A DNA stretch of 64,000 bases from the NCBI RefSeq assembly GCF_006364435.1, contig NZ_CP040977.1, positions 310,001 through 374,000 on the forward strand. Direction: 5' to 3'. Positions within the stretch are counted from its first letter, which is position 1. The number at the start of each line of letters is the position of its first letter. Position numbers and translations under genes: made by a program. The DNA comes from Candidatus Methylopumilus universalis (GTDB taxonomy: Bacteria > Pseudomonadota > Gammaproteobacteria > Burkholderiales > Methylophilaceae). Under the pieces are notes generated by a model that was not told where the DNA came from, did not search any database, and saw only the letters and a program-made list of their open reading frames with translations. Of the stretch, positions 39,530-47,564 are shown piece by piece.

Positions 39530-40396
39530 TTAGAGACTTTTAAAAGTCTCAATTTTCATAGATAAATCAATTGCTTTGATATTTTTTGTGAGTGAGCCTA
39601 GAGAGATTCTATTTACGCCCGTGAGTGCAATTTTTTTAACATTTTTTAGCGTAATGTTTCCTGACGCCTCAAGAATCGCTCTTTTTTTATTAATAAGTAC
39701 AGCTTTATTAAGATTTTTAATATTAAAGTTATCTAACAATATATTTTTAAAGCCTAGTTCAAGAAATTTTTTCAATTGATCAAGATTTTCAACTTCAATT
39801 TGAATATCTTTATTTTTGGCATGTTTCAGGGCGAGGGGAAGTAAATTATCTATTTTTTTACTGGATTTAATATGGTTTTCTTTGATAAGTATTTGATCAT
39901 AAAGTCCAATACGCTGATTATTGCCGCCCCCGATCGTGACAGCATATTTTTGTGCAATTCTTAACCCCGGGATTGTTTTGCGTGTATCAAAGATTTTTGC
40001 ATCAGTGTTTGAAATAGCTTTGACATATTGCTGTGTAATCGTTGATGTAGAAGATAGAGTTTGTAAGAAATTAAGCGCTACCCTTTCTCCAGTGAGAATC
40101 GGTCTTGCTCTTCCGTAAATCTCACAAAGCCTTTGATTTTTTTTTACAATTTCACCTTCTTTAACAAGCCACTTTATTTTGATTTTTGGGTCTAGCATCA
40201 AGAAGGTAGAGTTAAACCAAGGAATGCCAGAAATGATGGCTGACTCTTTAGATTTAACATAAGCCATTGCAAACGATTTTGCTTCGATAAGTTGGGCCGA
40301 TAAATCAATATTGGCTATATCTTCCTGGAGCGCCGTTTTGATATTTTTTCGAATGGCTTCAATCAAAGTTTTCTTATTTATTTTTGATCTTTGCAT
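39530..40396 (-). CDS. nadC: Nicotinate-nucleotide pyrophosphorylase (quinolinate phosphoribosyltransferase)
   Basis: Converts quinolinate and PRPP to nicotinate mononucleotide. Start set at ATG 40396 (MQRSKINKK), giving 288 residues; the preceding codons would overlap the neighbouring promoter. The sequence shows G-E-R-V-A-L-N-F-L-Q, D-T-R-K-T-I-P-G-L-R, the glycine-rich G-G-G-N-N-Q-R-I-G-L-Y-D, and I-K-E-N-H-I, all family hallmarks. It is divergent from the GST gene and its stop is 73 bases upstream of ilvI. Confidence 0.95.
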   Translation of the reverse strand: MQRSKINKKTLIEAIRKNIKTALQEDIANIDLSAQLIEAKSFAMAYVKSKESAIISGIPWFNSTFLMLDPKIKIKWLVKEGEIVKKNQRLCEIYGRARPILTGERVALNFLQTLSSTSTITQQYVKAISNTDAKIFDTRKTIPGLRIAQKYAVTIGGGNNQRIGLYDQILIKENHIKSSKKIDNLLPLALKHAKNKDIQIEVENLDQLKKFLELGFKNILLDNFNIKNLNKAVLINKKRAILEASGNITLKNVKKIALTGVNRISLGSLTKNIKAIDLSMKIETFKSL

Positions 40397-40450
40397 AATG
40401 TAGAAGCTTATCAAATTATAATAAATTTAGTTTTTTTAATTGAGAGAAAA

Positions 40451-41062
40451 ATGAAGCTTTTTTATTCAAACAATAGCCCGTACGCTAGAAAAATAAGAAT
40501 TTTAATTGATGAGAAAAAAGTTGCAGTGACTTTAGAGAAGGTGGTACTTACTAATAAAAATTGCACTATTCACGAATACAATCCTTTAGCTAAAGTGCCT
40601 ACATTAGTGGTAAACGATATATCAATTTTTGATTCACCGGTGATAGCTGAATATGTGGACCATAAGAGCGGCCCGCTTTATTTAATACCTAGTGATTTTG
40701 ATAAAAAAATATTACTAAAAAGATGGGAAGCTATAGCTGATGGATTATGCGATGCAGCAGTTGCAATTATGTTGGAAAAAAGAAGGCCGGCCTCTCAACA
40801 GAATCCTGATGTTTTTGAAAAGCAAATGAAAAAGATTAGGTTAAGCCTTAAATGGCTTAATCGAGAGATGGAAGGCAAACAATATTACCTAGAGGATACA
40901 TTTTCATATGCTGATATTGCAGTCGGAAGTGCTTTGGGATACGTTCAATTAAGATATCCTGAAATTGACTTTAAGAATGAATATCTAAATCTATATGACT
41001 TGTACGAATTGCTTATGCAGCGACCATCTTTTCAGACAACGGTTCCTGAGCCTTATCTATAG
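40451..41062 (+). CDS. Glutathione S-transferase, YibF-like
   Basis: A 203-residue two-domain GST starting at ATG 40451, where homology begins ([14 protein letters not shown]). The N-terminal thioredoxin-like domain has S-P-Y-A-R-K (8-13), [10 protein letters not shown] with the cis-proline, and D-S-P-V-I-A-E-Y. The helical domain has A-I-A-D-G-L-C-D-A and R-R-P-A-S-Q-Q, close to E. coli YibF. Its substrate is unknown. Its last 50 bases overlap the end of mnmA on the other strand. Confidence 0.85.
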   Translation: MKLFYSNNSPYARKIRILIDEKKVAVTLEKVVLTNKNCTIHEYNPLAKVPTLVVNDISIFDSPVIAEYVDHKSGPLYLIPSDFDKKILLKRWEAIADGLCDAAVAIMLEKRRPASQQNPDVFEKQMKKIRLSLKWLNREMEGKQYYLEDTFSYADIAVGSALGYVQLRYPEIDFKNEYLNLYDLYELLMQRPSFQTTVPEPYL

Positions 41063-42140
41063 CACTTTCAATAATAGCTCCGCCTAAACATACATTGCTC
41101 TCATAAACTACCACAGATTGACCGGGGGTAATGGCCCATTGTTTTTGCCCAAAAAATATTTCAACTGAATCATCTTTTATCATATCAATTTCACAGGGGG
41201 CATCAGGTTGGCGGTATCTTGTTTTAGCACCATACACCCAATGTTTTTCTGGTAACGCCCCATCTATCCAGTGAGCTTTCTTCGCAACTAATCCATCTTT
41301 AAATAACAGGGGATGGGTATGCCCTTGAGCAACAATAAGTACATTTTCTTTAATATTTTTTTCAACTACAAACCAAGGCTCACCATTGCTTGTTTTGGAG
41401 CCGCCGATGCCAAGCCCCTGTCTTTGGCCAAGAGTATAAAACATAAGGCCTATATGCTCTCCCAAAGTCTTTCCGTGTTCATCTTTAATGGGGCCTGGAG
41501 AATTCTCTATGTATTTATTCAAAAATTCTGTAAAGGGTCTTTCGCCAATAAAACATATACCCGTCGAGTCTTTTTTATCGCTGTTATGTAAGCCTTCTTT
41601 TTTAGCAATCTCCCTTACATCTTTTTTAAGAAGATTACCTAAAGGAAATAAAGACTTTGAGAGTTGATGTTGATTAAGGCGATACAAGAAATAACTTTGA
41701 TCTTTTGTTGAATCGTCTGCTTTAAGAAGCCTATAAAGGCCATCTGCTTCTTTTATTTGTGCGTAATGACCAGTCGCAATCTTGTCGGCCCCCATTGAAA
41801 TTGCATGATTTAAAAAAGCATTAAATTTAATTTCAGAATTACATAAAATATCTGGATTCGGAGTTCTGCCACTTTTAATTTCATTAATAAATTCAGAAAA
41901 TACCTTTTCCTTATATTCTTTGCTGAAGTTTACTACTTCAATATCAATGCCAATTTTATCGGCAACAGATACTGCATCCAAAAGATCTTGTTTGCTTGAG
42001 CAATACTCATCATCATCGTCATCTTCCCAATTTTTCATGAAGAGACCAACGACTTTATAACCTTGGTTTTTTAAGAGTAAAGCAGCTACAGAAGAGTCAA
42101 CGCCGCCTGATAAACCTACAATGACTTTACTTTTTTGCAT
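41013..42140 (-). CDS. mnmA: tRNA-specific 2-thiouridylase
   Basis: Puts sulfur on U34 of Lys, Glu and Gln tRNAs. The 375-residue protein has the ATP-binding PP-loop G-L-S-G-G-V-D-S-S at 9-17, catalytic cysteines C100 (D-I-L-C-N) and C196 (T-G-I-C-F), and the G-H-Y-A segment. The C-terminus ends inside the GST gene on the other strand, a 50-base overlap that covers real coding ends of both genes. It follows proC by four bases. Confidence 0.97.
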   Translation of the reverse strand: MQKSKVIVGLSGGVDSSVAALLLKNQGYKVVGLFMKNWEDDDDDEYCSSKQDLLDAVSVADKIGIDIEVVNFSKEYKEKVFSEFINEIKSGRTPNPDILCNSEIKFNAFLNHAISMGADKIATGHYAQIKEADGLYRLLKADDSTKDQSYFLYRLNQHQLSKSLFPLGNLLKKDVREIAKKEGLHNSDKKDSTGICFIGERPFTEFLNKYIENSPGPIKDEHGKTLGEHIGLMFYTLGQRQGLGIGGSKTSNGEPWFVVEKNIKENVLIVAQGHTHPLLFKDGLVAKKAHWIDGALPEKHWVYGAKTRYRQPDAPCEIDMIKDDSVEIFFGQKQWAITPGQSVVVYESNVCLGGAIIESAIDKAQEPLSEKMVAA

Positions 42141-42144
42141 TTAA

Positions 42145-42948
42145 TTAATTAAACTCTAAGCCAATTTTTTTTGATTTTTCATAAGCAGCACGAGTAGCCT
42201 TTAAAAGCATTTCATTTAATTTATATGATTCAAGTTGCTTCAAGCCTTCTTCTGTTGTGCCACCTTTTGAAGCGACAGATAAAATGAGATTTTGAAGGTC
42301 ATTTAATTGATCCAAAGCCAAATGAGATGAGCCGAGCAAAGTTTTGCCACATAATTTTTCAGCCTCATTTCTTGATAAGCCTAATTCAATCGCTGATTCA
42401 ATAAATGCATTGAGAAAATAGAATATATAAGCCGGCCCACTTCCTGAGATTGCTGTAACAGCATCCATTTTAGATTCATCATCTAACCAAATAAACTCTC
42501 CAATGGCGCTCACAATTTCTTCGACCGCTAATTTGGTTTTTGTATCCAAAACTTCTTTGGTAAAAAGAGCCGTTACACCAAGCTGAATTTGAGCGCACAC
42601 ATTAGGCATAGACCTCACAATATTTTTATGACCGCGTGCCCACTTCCCAATGGATTCGATTTGAATACCTGCTGCAATAGATAAAATAAGTTGTTCGGAA
42701 ATTTCAGTGGAAATTGATTTAAGAAGAGATTCAGCTTGTTGAGGCTTAACGGCAAGTACAATAATTTCATCTTTATCAATTTTTTTAAATTCCGCCATTG
42801 AAGAAACTTTGAATTTATTCTCAATGACTAATCTTTTTTTACTATCAGATTCAATCACACGAATAAGCGCAGGACTATAATTTTTATTTAATAAGCCGCC
42901 AATTATAGCTGCAGCCATGTTTCCACCACCTAAAAAACAAATATTCAA
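42145..42948 (-). CDS. proC: Pyrroline-5-carboxylate reductase
   Basis: Final NAD(P)H-dependent step of proline synthesis. The 267 residues begin with the Rossmann motif F-L-G-G-G-N-M-A-A-A-I (5-15), then A-V-K-P-Q, and the C-terminal signature G-S-G-P-A-Y-I-F and L-I-L-S-V-A-S-K-G-G-T-T-E-E-G-L. It overlaps yggS by four bases; yggS-proC is a widespread pair, linked to PLP and proline homeostasis. Confidence 0.97.
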   Translation of the reverse strand: MNICFLGGGNMAAAIIGGLLNKNYSPALIRVIESDSKKRLVIENKFKVSSMAEFKKIDKDEIIVLAVKPQQAESLLKSISTEISEQLILSIAAGIQIESIGKWARGHKNIVRSMPNVCAQIQLGVTALFTKEVLDTKTKLAVEEIVSAIGEFIWLDDESKMDAVTAISGSGPAYIFYFLNAFIESAIELGLSRNEAEKLCGKTLLGSSHLALDQLNDLQNLILSVASKGGTTEEGLKQLESYKLNEMLLKATRAAYEKSKKIGLEFN

Positions 42949-43661
42949 TTATCGTCCCCTTGAGTTTTCATTGCTCGCGCCCCAAAAATAGCGGTACCTA
43001 CTCTAACAAGATTTGAACCATGCTCAATCGCTGGTTTGAAGTCATTTGACATTCCCATAGACAATGTATCAACAGTATCAATTTGATTTTTTAATTTGGA
43101 ATAAAGCATATACATGGATTTAAATTCATTAATGACTTGTTCGCTACTTTCTGTATTGGTAGGTATAGACATAATACCTCTTAGTTTAAGTTTAGGAAGT
43201 TCTTTGAGTGTGCTAACAAGATCCATTAAATGTGATTGTGCATCATTCATCCCGATGCCGCTCTTAGTATCTTCGCCACTTGAATTAATTTGAATGCAGA
43301 TATTTAAAGGGGGAGCATTTGAAGGTCGAAAATCATTAAGAAGTTTCATGACTTTTATTCTATCTACGCTATGCACCCAATCGAAGTTTTCTGCGATAAG
43401 TCTACATTTATTACTTTGAATGGGCCCTAAAAAATGCCACTGAATTGCAAACTCTTCTAAATGTAATTTTTTATTAAGCGCTTCTTGAAGATAGTTTTCT
43501 CCAAAATTTATGATTCCGGCATTAAAGGCTTCAATAATTTTATCAAAAGAATGCCCCTTGCTTACGGCAACCAGAGTAACTTTCTCAGGAAAATTACTAA
43601 TAGCAGCAGCCTCTAGAATGCTTTCATTGATTCGAGCAATGTTTGAAGAAATTGTAGGCAT
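42945..43661 (-). CDS. yggS: PLP homeostasis protein (YggS/PLPBP family)
   Basis: Single-domain PLP-binding barrel without known catalysis, thought to carry or buffer PLP. The 238-residue protein has the Schiff-base lysine K35 in V-A-V-S-K, G-E-N-Y-L-Q-E-A, W-H-F-L-G-P-I-Q-S-N-K and the late S-M-G-M-S-N-D segment with phosphate contacts. It heads yggS-proC-mnmA. Only about 10 bases separate its start from the terminator of the H1-like gene, so its own promoter must lie within that hairpin region. Confidence 0.95.
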   Translation of the reverse strand: MPTISSNIARINESILEAAAISNFPEKVTLVAVSKGHSFDKIIEAFNAGIINFGENYLQEALNKKLHLEEFAIQWHFLGPIQSNKCRLIAENFDWVHSVDRIKVMKLLNDFRPSNAPPLNICIQINSSGEDTKSGIGMNDAQSHLMDLVSTLKELPKLKLRGIMSIPTNTESSEQVINEFKSMYMLYSKLKNQIDTVDTLSMGMSNDFKPAIEHGSNLVRVGTAIFGARAMKTQGDDN

Positions 43662-43670
43662 TATTTAAAT

Positions 43671-43706
43671 AAAAAAACCAAGCAAAAATGAAGTTTGCTT
43701 GGTTTT
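43671..43706 (-). terminator. Strong intrinsic terminator of the H1-like gene (second of two)
   Basis: A 13-pair stem, 43674-43686 with 43694-43706 (core ACCAAGCAAA), a seven-base loop, and a T-run on the minus strand reading out through 43671. It lies about 60 bases past the H1-like stop. Confidence 0.92.
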
Positions 43707-43740
43707 AGTTTGTTTAGCAACAAAGAACTTGCTAATAAAA

Positions 43741-43759
43741 ACGGGACCTAAAGTCCCGT
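43741..43759 (-). terminator. First hairpin after the H1-like gene
   Basis: Seven-pair stem ACGGGAC/GTCCCGT with a five-base loop, followed on the minus strand by TTTTTATT. It begins five bases after the stop codon. Together with the stronger hairpin at 43671-43706 it makes a tandem terminator. Confidence 0.75.
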
Positions 43760-43764
43760 AATAT

Positions 43765-44070
43765 TTATTTCTTAGCTGCTGGTTTTCTCTTAGCTGCTGG
43801 TTTTCTCTTAGCTGCTGGTTTTCTAGCTGCTGGTTTTCTAGCTGCTGGTTTTTTCTTAGCTGCTGGTTTTTTCTTAGCTGCTGGTTTTTTCTTAGCTGCT
43901 GGTTTTTTCTTAGCTGCTGGTTTTTTCTTAGCTGCTGGTTTTTTCTTAGCTGCTGGTTTTTTCTTAGCGCTAACTGATGTTGAAGGTTTAGAAATTGTTG
44001 CTGGAAGTGTGCTATTAGTTTCTGCTGGTTTTGAAGAACCAAAAATTGCTGAAATTAATTTTTTGATCAT
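43765..44070 (-). CDS. Histone H1-like Lys/Ala/Pro repeat protein
   Basis: A 101-residue, very basic protein. Residues 1-34 (M-I-K-K-L-I-S-A-I-F-G-S-S-K) are ordinary and Ser/Thr-rich; residues 35-101 are almost only K, A, P and R in repeats of K-K-K-P-A-A, with two five-residue R-K-P-A-A units and two K-R-K-P-A-A units near the end. Similar tails occur in bacterial H1-like proteins (HctB, BpH1) and in AlgP; they bind DNA without sequence preference and may compact the nucleoid. It has its own promoter and tandem terminators, so it is probably well expressed. Another frame through the same repeat is longer but is rejected. Confidence 0.8.
   Translation of the reverse strand: MIKKLISAIFGSSKPAETNSTLPATISKPSTSVSAKKKPAAKKKPAAKKKPAAKKKPAAKKKPAAKKKPAAKKKPAARKPAARKPAAKRKPAAKRKPAAKK
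43769..43969. repeat. 18-bp minisatellite inside the H1-like gene
   Basis: Tandem units of TTAGCTGCTGGTTTTTTC (plus-strand reading), 18 bases each, with two 15-base units and a few T/C changes near 43790-43850. All unit lengths are multiples of three, so gain or loss keeps the frame. Such near-identical copies tend to change number between strains. Confidence 0.9.
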
Positions 44071-44124
44071 TTAAAAATACTCCAAAGAATAAAAAAAATT
44101 TTTTTTACTGCAAATGCAAGTGTA

Positions 44125-44153
44125 AATATGGACTTGTTTTTAAACCTAGTCAA
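44125..44153 (-). promoter_or_regulatory. Promoter of the H1-like gene
   Basis: On the minus strand TTGACT (44148-44153) and CATATT (44125-44130) are 17 bases apart, giving a start near 44118 and a short leader with GGAG at 44081-44084 before the ATG at 44070. A perfect 14-base palindrome, TTTTCGCGCGAAAA (44182-44195), lies about 30 bases upstream of the -35. Confidence 0.55.
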
Positions 44154-44224
44154 GTTTTTATTGCAATTATTTTCATATTACTTTTCGCGCGAAAATTAGT
44201 TTTTTTATTTAATTTTTTAAATTT

Positions 44225-45502
44225 CTAAGTGCCAATAAAGACAATATTACCGTTAAAAAAAGTACTCGATACTTTTCCAGTAAAATTTTGGTTCAAAAAT
44301 GGTGTATTTTTACCTTCACTAATTAAAGTTTTTGAATTTATTTCCCATGAATGTTCGGGGTTAAATATACAAATATCTGCATCCGAATTAACCGAGAGAC
44401 TTCCCTTATTAATTTCCAAAATGCTTGAAGGCTGATTCGTTATTTTATTGATTAGCAAGCCTAAGTCTATTTTGTAATCCTCGGATAGCTTGTATACAAG
44501 AGGCATCAGAAGCTCTACGCTTGATGCACCATATTCAGACTCGGCGAAAGGTTTTAACTTATTATCTTCATTTACTGGTGAATGGTCTGAACATATTGCA
44601 TCAATTGTGCCGTCAATAATTGAATCAATAATCTTCATTCGATCAGATTCTCTTCTTAAAGGAGGCTTTAAAAAACAGTTAGTGTTAAAGAAGCCAATAT
44701 CATTGTCTGTAAGAAAAATTTGATGGATAGAAACGTCACAAGTTACATTGACACCATTTTTTTTAGCTATTTTTATTAAATTTAATCCATCAGCAGTTGA
44801 TATTTTATTCAAATGAATCTTCGTTTTGGTTAAATGAGCTATTTCCAGTATTTTATTGATAGCAGTAGTTTCACTTATGCTTTGAATACCTTTTAATCCA
44901 AGTCGAGTTGAGATTTCACCGGCATTTATAATGCCTTTTTCTGATAAATAAGCATCCTCTGCTCTTAAAAATGCTTTTAAATTGAATGTGGAGAGATATT
45001 GAAATGATCTATATAAAACTTCAGTGTCTTGTATTGGCTTTTCTGCTTGAGAAAAACCAATACACCCAGATTCGTATAAATCGTTTATTTCGGTTAATAA
45101 TTTCCCATTCAATTTTTGAGTGAGAGCTCCAAGAGGATATACATTACCTAATTTAAGTGCTTCTGATTTATTCTTTAGCATTTTCACAAGGCCTGGCTCA
45201 TCTAGAATCGGTGTTGTGTCTGGAGGACAAACCATGCCAGTGACTCCACCAGCATTTGCAGCTTTCATTTCACTTTCTAATGTTGACTTATATTGGTTGC
45301 CTGGCTCTCTTAAATTTAATTGAAGGTCAATAATGCCTGGTATAACTATTTTTTTTGAGGCGTCAATTATCTGCTTTGCTTTTTTTGAGTCTAAATTTTT
45401 ATTTAGCTCCGTAATTTTTCCATCTACGACCAATATATCTAATATGTCATCTATATTATTTTTTGGGTCAATCACTCGACCATTTTTGATTAGAATACTC
45501 AT
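44225..45502 (-). CDS. pyrC': Non-catalytic dihydroorotase homologue (PyrC' type)
   Basis: A 425-residue class I dihydroorotase fold that has lost nearly all metal ligands. The D-x-H-x-H of active enzymes reads D-L-Q-L-N (Q61, N63), the bridging Asp region reads G-F-S-Q (Q152), the H-x-E-D reads R-A-E-D (R180), and the C-H-V-S-T reads N-K-I-S-T (K233); only S-D-H at 305-307 remains. In Pseudomonas and relatives such a PyrC' is needed to hold aspartate transcarbamoylase together. It overlaps pyrB by four bases, the same order. A separate active PyrC must exist elsewhere. Confidence 0.93.
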   Translation of the reverse strand: MSILIKNGRVIDPKNNIDDILDILVVDGKITELNKNLDSKKAKQIIDASKKIVIPGIIDLQLNLREPGNQYKSTLESEMKAANAGGVTGMVCPPDTTPILDEPGLVKMLKNKSEALKLGNVYPLGALTQKLNGKLLTEINDLYESGCIGFSQAEKPIQDTEVLYRSFQYLSTFNLKAFLRAEDAYLSEKGIINAGEISTRLGLKGIQSISETTAINKILEIAHLTKTKIHLNKISTADGLNLIKIAKKNGVNVTCDVSIHQIFLTDNDIGFFNTNCFLKPPLRRESDRMKIIDSIIDGTIDAICSDHSPVNEDNKLKPFAESEYGASSVELLMPLVYKLSEDYKIDLGLLINKITNQPSSILEINKGSLSVNSDADICIFNPEHSWEINSKTLISEGKNTPFLNQNFTGKVSSTFFNGNIVFIGT

Positions 45503-46452
45503 GAATGTTGTCCAGCTAAAATTGCCATCACAGCCATTCTTACAGCTATACCAAAAGTCACTTGGGGAAGGATGACAGATTGCTCACTGTCAGCTACTGC
45601 TGAATCAATTTCAACCCCTCTATTCATTGGACCCGGATGCATAACTATTGCATCTTTTTTCGCCAAATCTAATCGCGCTTGATTTAATCCATAAGTTTTG
45701 AAGTATTCTTCTTGCGAAGGCAACATGATTCCATCCATTCTTTCATTTTGAATCCTTAGCATCATAATCACATCTACATCTTTAAGTCCTTTGTCGATAT
45801 CGTAAAAAACATGTACCCCTAGCTTTTCAATTTCATCGGGAAGTAATGTTTTGGGAGCAACCACTCTGACTTCAGGAACGCCCAGTATATTTAATGCGTG
45901 AATATTAGATCGTGCAACCCTAGAATTTAGAATATCTCCGACGATAGCCACTTTTAGCTTATTAAAGTTTGTTTTGTATTTTCTTATAGTAAAAGCATCA
46001 AGAAGACCTTGGGTGGGGTGGGAGTGATTTCCGTCACCTGCATTGATAATGTGAATATTTGGCTTTACATGAGATGCGATAAAATGAGCTGCGCCTGATG
46101 ATGAATGCCTTACAACAAAAATATCTGCATTCATAGCAATCAAATTATTGATTGTATCTAAAACAGTTTCACCCTTAGATTGAGACGAGGTAGCAACATT
46201 TAGGTTAATGACATCAGCAGAGAGTCTTTTGGCGGCAATCTCGAAAGTAGTTCTAGTTCTTGTGCTATTTTCAAAGAAAACATTACATACTGTTTTGCCT
46301 CTTAAAATAGGAACTTTTTTAACATCTCTCTCACCTATTTTTAAGAATGATTCCGCTGTATCCAAGATTTGGATAATTTTATCTTTTGACAAACCTTCAA
46401 TAGATAAAAGATGATTTAAATTGCCTTTATTATTTAGCTGGGGATTAAACAT
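45499..46452 (-). CDS. pyrB: Aspartate carbamoyltransferase catalytic subunit
   Basis: Condenses carbamoyl phosphate and aspartate, the committed pyrimidine step. The 317-residue protein has the carbamoyl-phosphate motif E-N-S-T-R-T-R-T (61-68), V-R-H-S-S-S-G-A-A, the H-P-T-Q-G-L-L-D-A segment and H-P-G-P-M-N-R-G. It overlaps pyrR by eight bases and pyrC' by four; no PyrI regulatory subunit is present, which agrees with the PyrB-PyrC' assembly. Confidence 0.97.
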   Translation of the reverse strand: MFNPQLNNKGNLNHLLSIEGLSKDKIIQILDTAESFLKIGERDVKKVPILRGKTVCNVFFENSTRTRTTFEIAAKRLSADVINLNVATSSQSKGETVLDTINNLIAMNADIFVVRHSSSGAAHFIASHVKPNIHIINAGDGNHSHPTQGLLDAFTIRKYKTNFNKLKVAIVGDILNSRVARSNIHALNILGVPEVRVVAPKTLLPDEIEKLGVHVFYDIDKGLKDVDVIMMLRIQNERMDGIMLPSQEEYFKTYGLNQARLDLAKKDAIVMHPGPMNRGVEIDSAVADSEQSVILPQVTFGIAVRMAVMAILAGQHS

Positions 46453-46945
46453 GAGATTCCTTTAGCTGAAAGGCAAATTTTTTATTCTCATCCAATATAA
46501 GCTCTAAATTTTGATCTTTATTGAGGCTAATTTTTTCGATACAAATCTGCGGAGCAATAGGAAGCTCTTGCTCATTTCTGTCAATTAAAACAGCTAGTGT
46601 AATTTTGCCAGGTCTTCCATAATCAAAAATTTCATTCATGGCAGCTCTTACAGTTCTTCCTGAAGAAAACACATCATCAATAAGAATAATATGCTTGCCA
46701 TTAATTTCCGTATCAATTTTTGAAGGCTTGTTTTTTATTTTTAAGCCGCGACTTGAAAAATCATCCCTATAGAAAGATGTATCAATTGAGCCTGTTGCGA
46801 CGGTATTTCTTAAGCCAGGTAAAATTTTTTGAAGAATAAGTTCCCCACCGCGCTGCACTCCAATAAGAACAGTGTTGTCATCAATCACTTCATTGATTTT
46901 ATTTTTTAGGCTTTCTATAAGATTTTCTGCGTTAGGTAGATTCAT
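46445..46945 (-). CDS. pyrR: PyrR: pyrimidine operon regulator / uracil phosphoribosyltransferase
   Basis: Type I phosphoribosyltransferase fold of 166 residues with the PRPP loop [13 protein letters not shown] at 86-98 and G-V-Q-R-G-G at 29-34. In Gram-positives PyrR also controls attenuation by binding mRNA; in Proteobacteria this role is less clear, and I see no attenuator between ruvX and pyrB. It lies eight bases after ruvX, in ruvX-pyrR-pyrB-pyrC', the Pseudomonas-type order. Confidence 0.93.
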   Translation of the reverse strand: MNLPNAENLIESLKNKINEVIDDNTVLIGVQRGGELILQKILPGLRNTVATGSIDTSFYRDDFSSRGLKIKNKPSKIDTEINGKHIILIDDVFSSGRTVRAAMNEIFDYGRPGKITLAVLIDRNEQELPIAPQICIEKISLNKDQNLELILDENKKFAFQLKESHV

Positions 46946-46953
46946 TTTTTAAC

Positions 46954-47406
46954 TTAAATTTGATCAAGATAAGATTGTAAAATAATTTTGGCAGCTATCT
47001 GGTCAATTAATAGTTTCTTTTTCTTTACATCAATTTTTTTATCTTTAAGCTCATGACTAGCTTCTATTGAAGTATAGCGTTCATCAATAAGATGAGTGGG
47101 GAGTGAGTATTTTTCCTCTAGTTGCTTGGCGAATTTTTTAGATAGATTAGTGACTTTATGTTCAGATCCGTCTACATTAAATGGAACCCCAACAACAATA
47201 GACACAGGCATCCATTCTTCCATAATTTTTTGAATAGCTTCGAATTTTTGATTATTCGTTGCAGATTCGATTGTTATTAAAGCTTGAGCTGTCTTGGATA
47301 CATTGTTTCCAATCGCAACCCCTATGCGCCGCTGTCCAAAATCAAATCCTATGATATTCCCTTCTCTTTGCTTACTAATCACTTGATGATTTTCAATATT
47401 TAACAT
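46954..47406 (-). CDS. ruvX: RuvX/YqgF: 16S pre-rRNA processing nuclease, Holliday-junction resolvase-like
   Basis: RNase H-like fold protein of 150 residues that helps mature the 16S rRNA 5' end. The N-terminal G-F-D-F-G-Q-R-R-I-G-V-A holds the first catalytic Asp (D22); V-G-V-P-F-N-V-D-G-S, D-E-R-Y-T-S and the late D-x-x-A-A-K-I-I-L follow. An N-terminal extension of about 15 residues precedes the family start; a later start is not available as ATG. First gene of the pyr group. Confidence 0.93.
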   Translation of the reverse strand: MLNIENHQVISKQREGNIIGFDFGQRRIGVAIGNNVSKTAQALITIESATNNQKFEAIQKIMEEWMPVSIVVGVPFNVDGSEHKVTNLSKKFAKQLEEKYSLPTHLIDERYTSIEASHELKDKKIDVKKKKLLIDQIAAKIILQSYLDQI

Positions 47407-47461
47407 GGTAATTTGGTCGAGCTTAATTCTAAATTTAGGCTAACAAGGGAAGTTTTTTTCG

Positions 47462-47488
47462 AAAAAAAAACTGACATGAAGTCAGTTT
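47462..47488 (-). terminator. Intrinsic terminator of the riboflavin genes
   Basis: Eight-pair stem AAACTGAC/GTCAGTTT (47468-47475 and 47481-47488) with a five-base loop, and on the minus strand a run of T out to 47462. It lies about 75 bases past the ribB stop and 55 bases upstream of ruvX, isolating the two units. Confidence 0.9.
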
Positions 47489-47564
47489 GACAGTGTGCTT
47501 TAAAATTATTTTTTCTATAATTTTTCAATGTCGCCATGATAGCATAATTTATTAATGACACATA

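Noticed and set aside
43769-43969. Array of regular repeats resembling a CRISPR at first glance
   Set aside because: Units are 15-18 bases, directly abutting with no unique spacers, and in coding frame; no cas genes are nearby.
43665-44042. A 125-residue Q/N/L/R-rich reading frame through the H1-like repeat region
   Set aside because: It is the same 18-bp repeat read in another frame; it runs over both terminator hairpins and ends beside yggS. The K/A/P frame has the ribosome site, the promoter and a known protein type.
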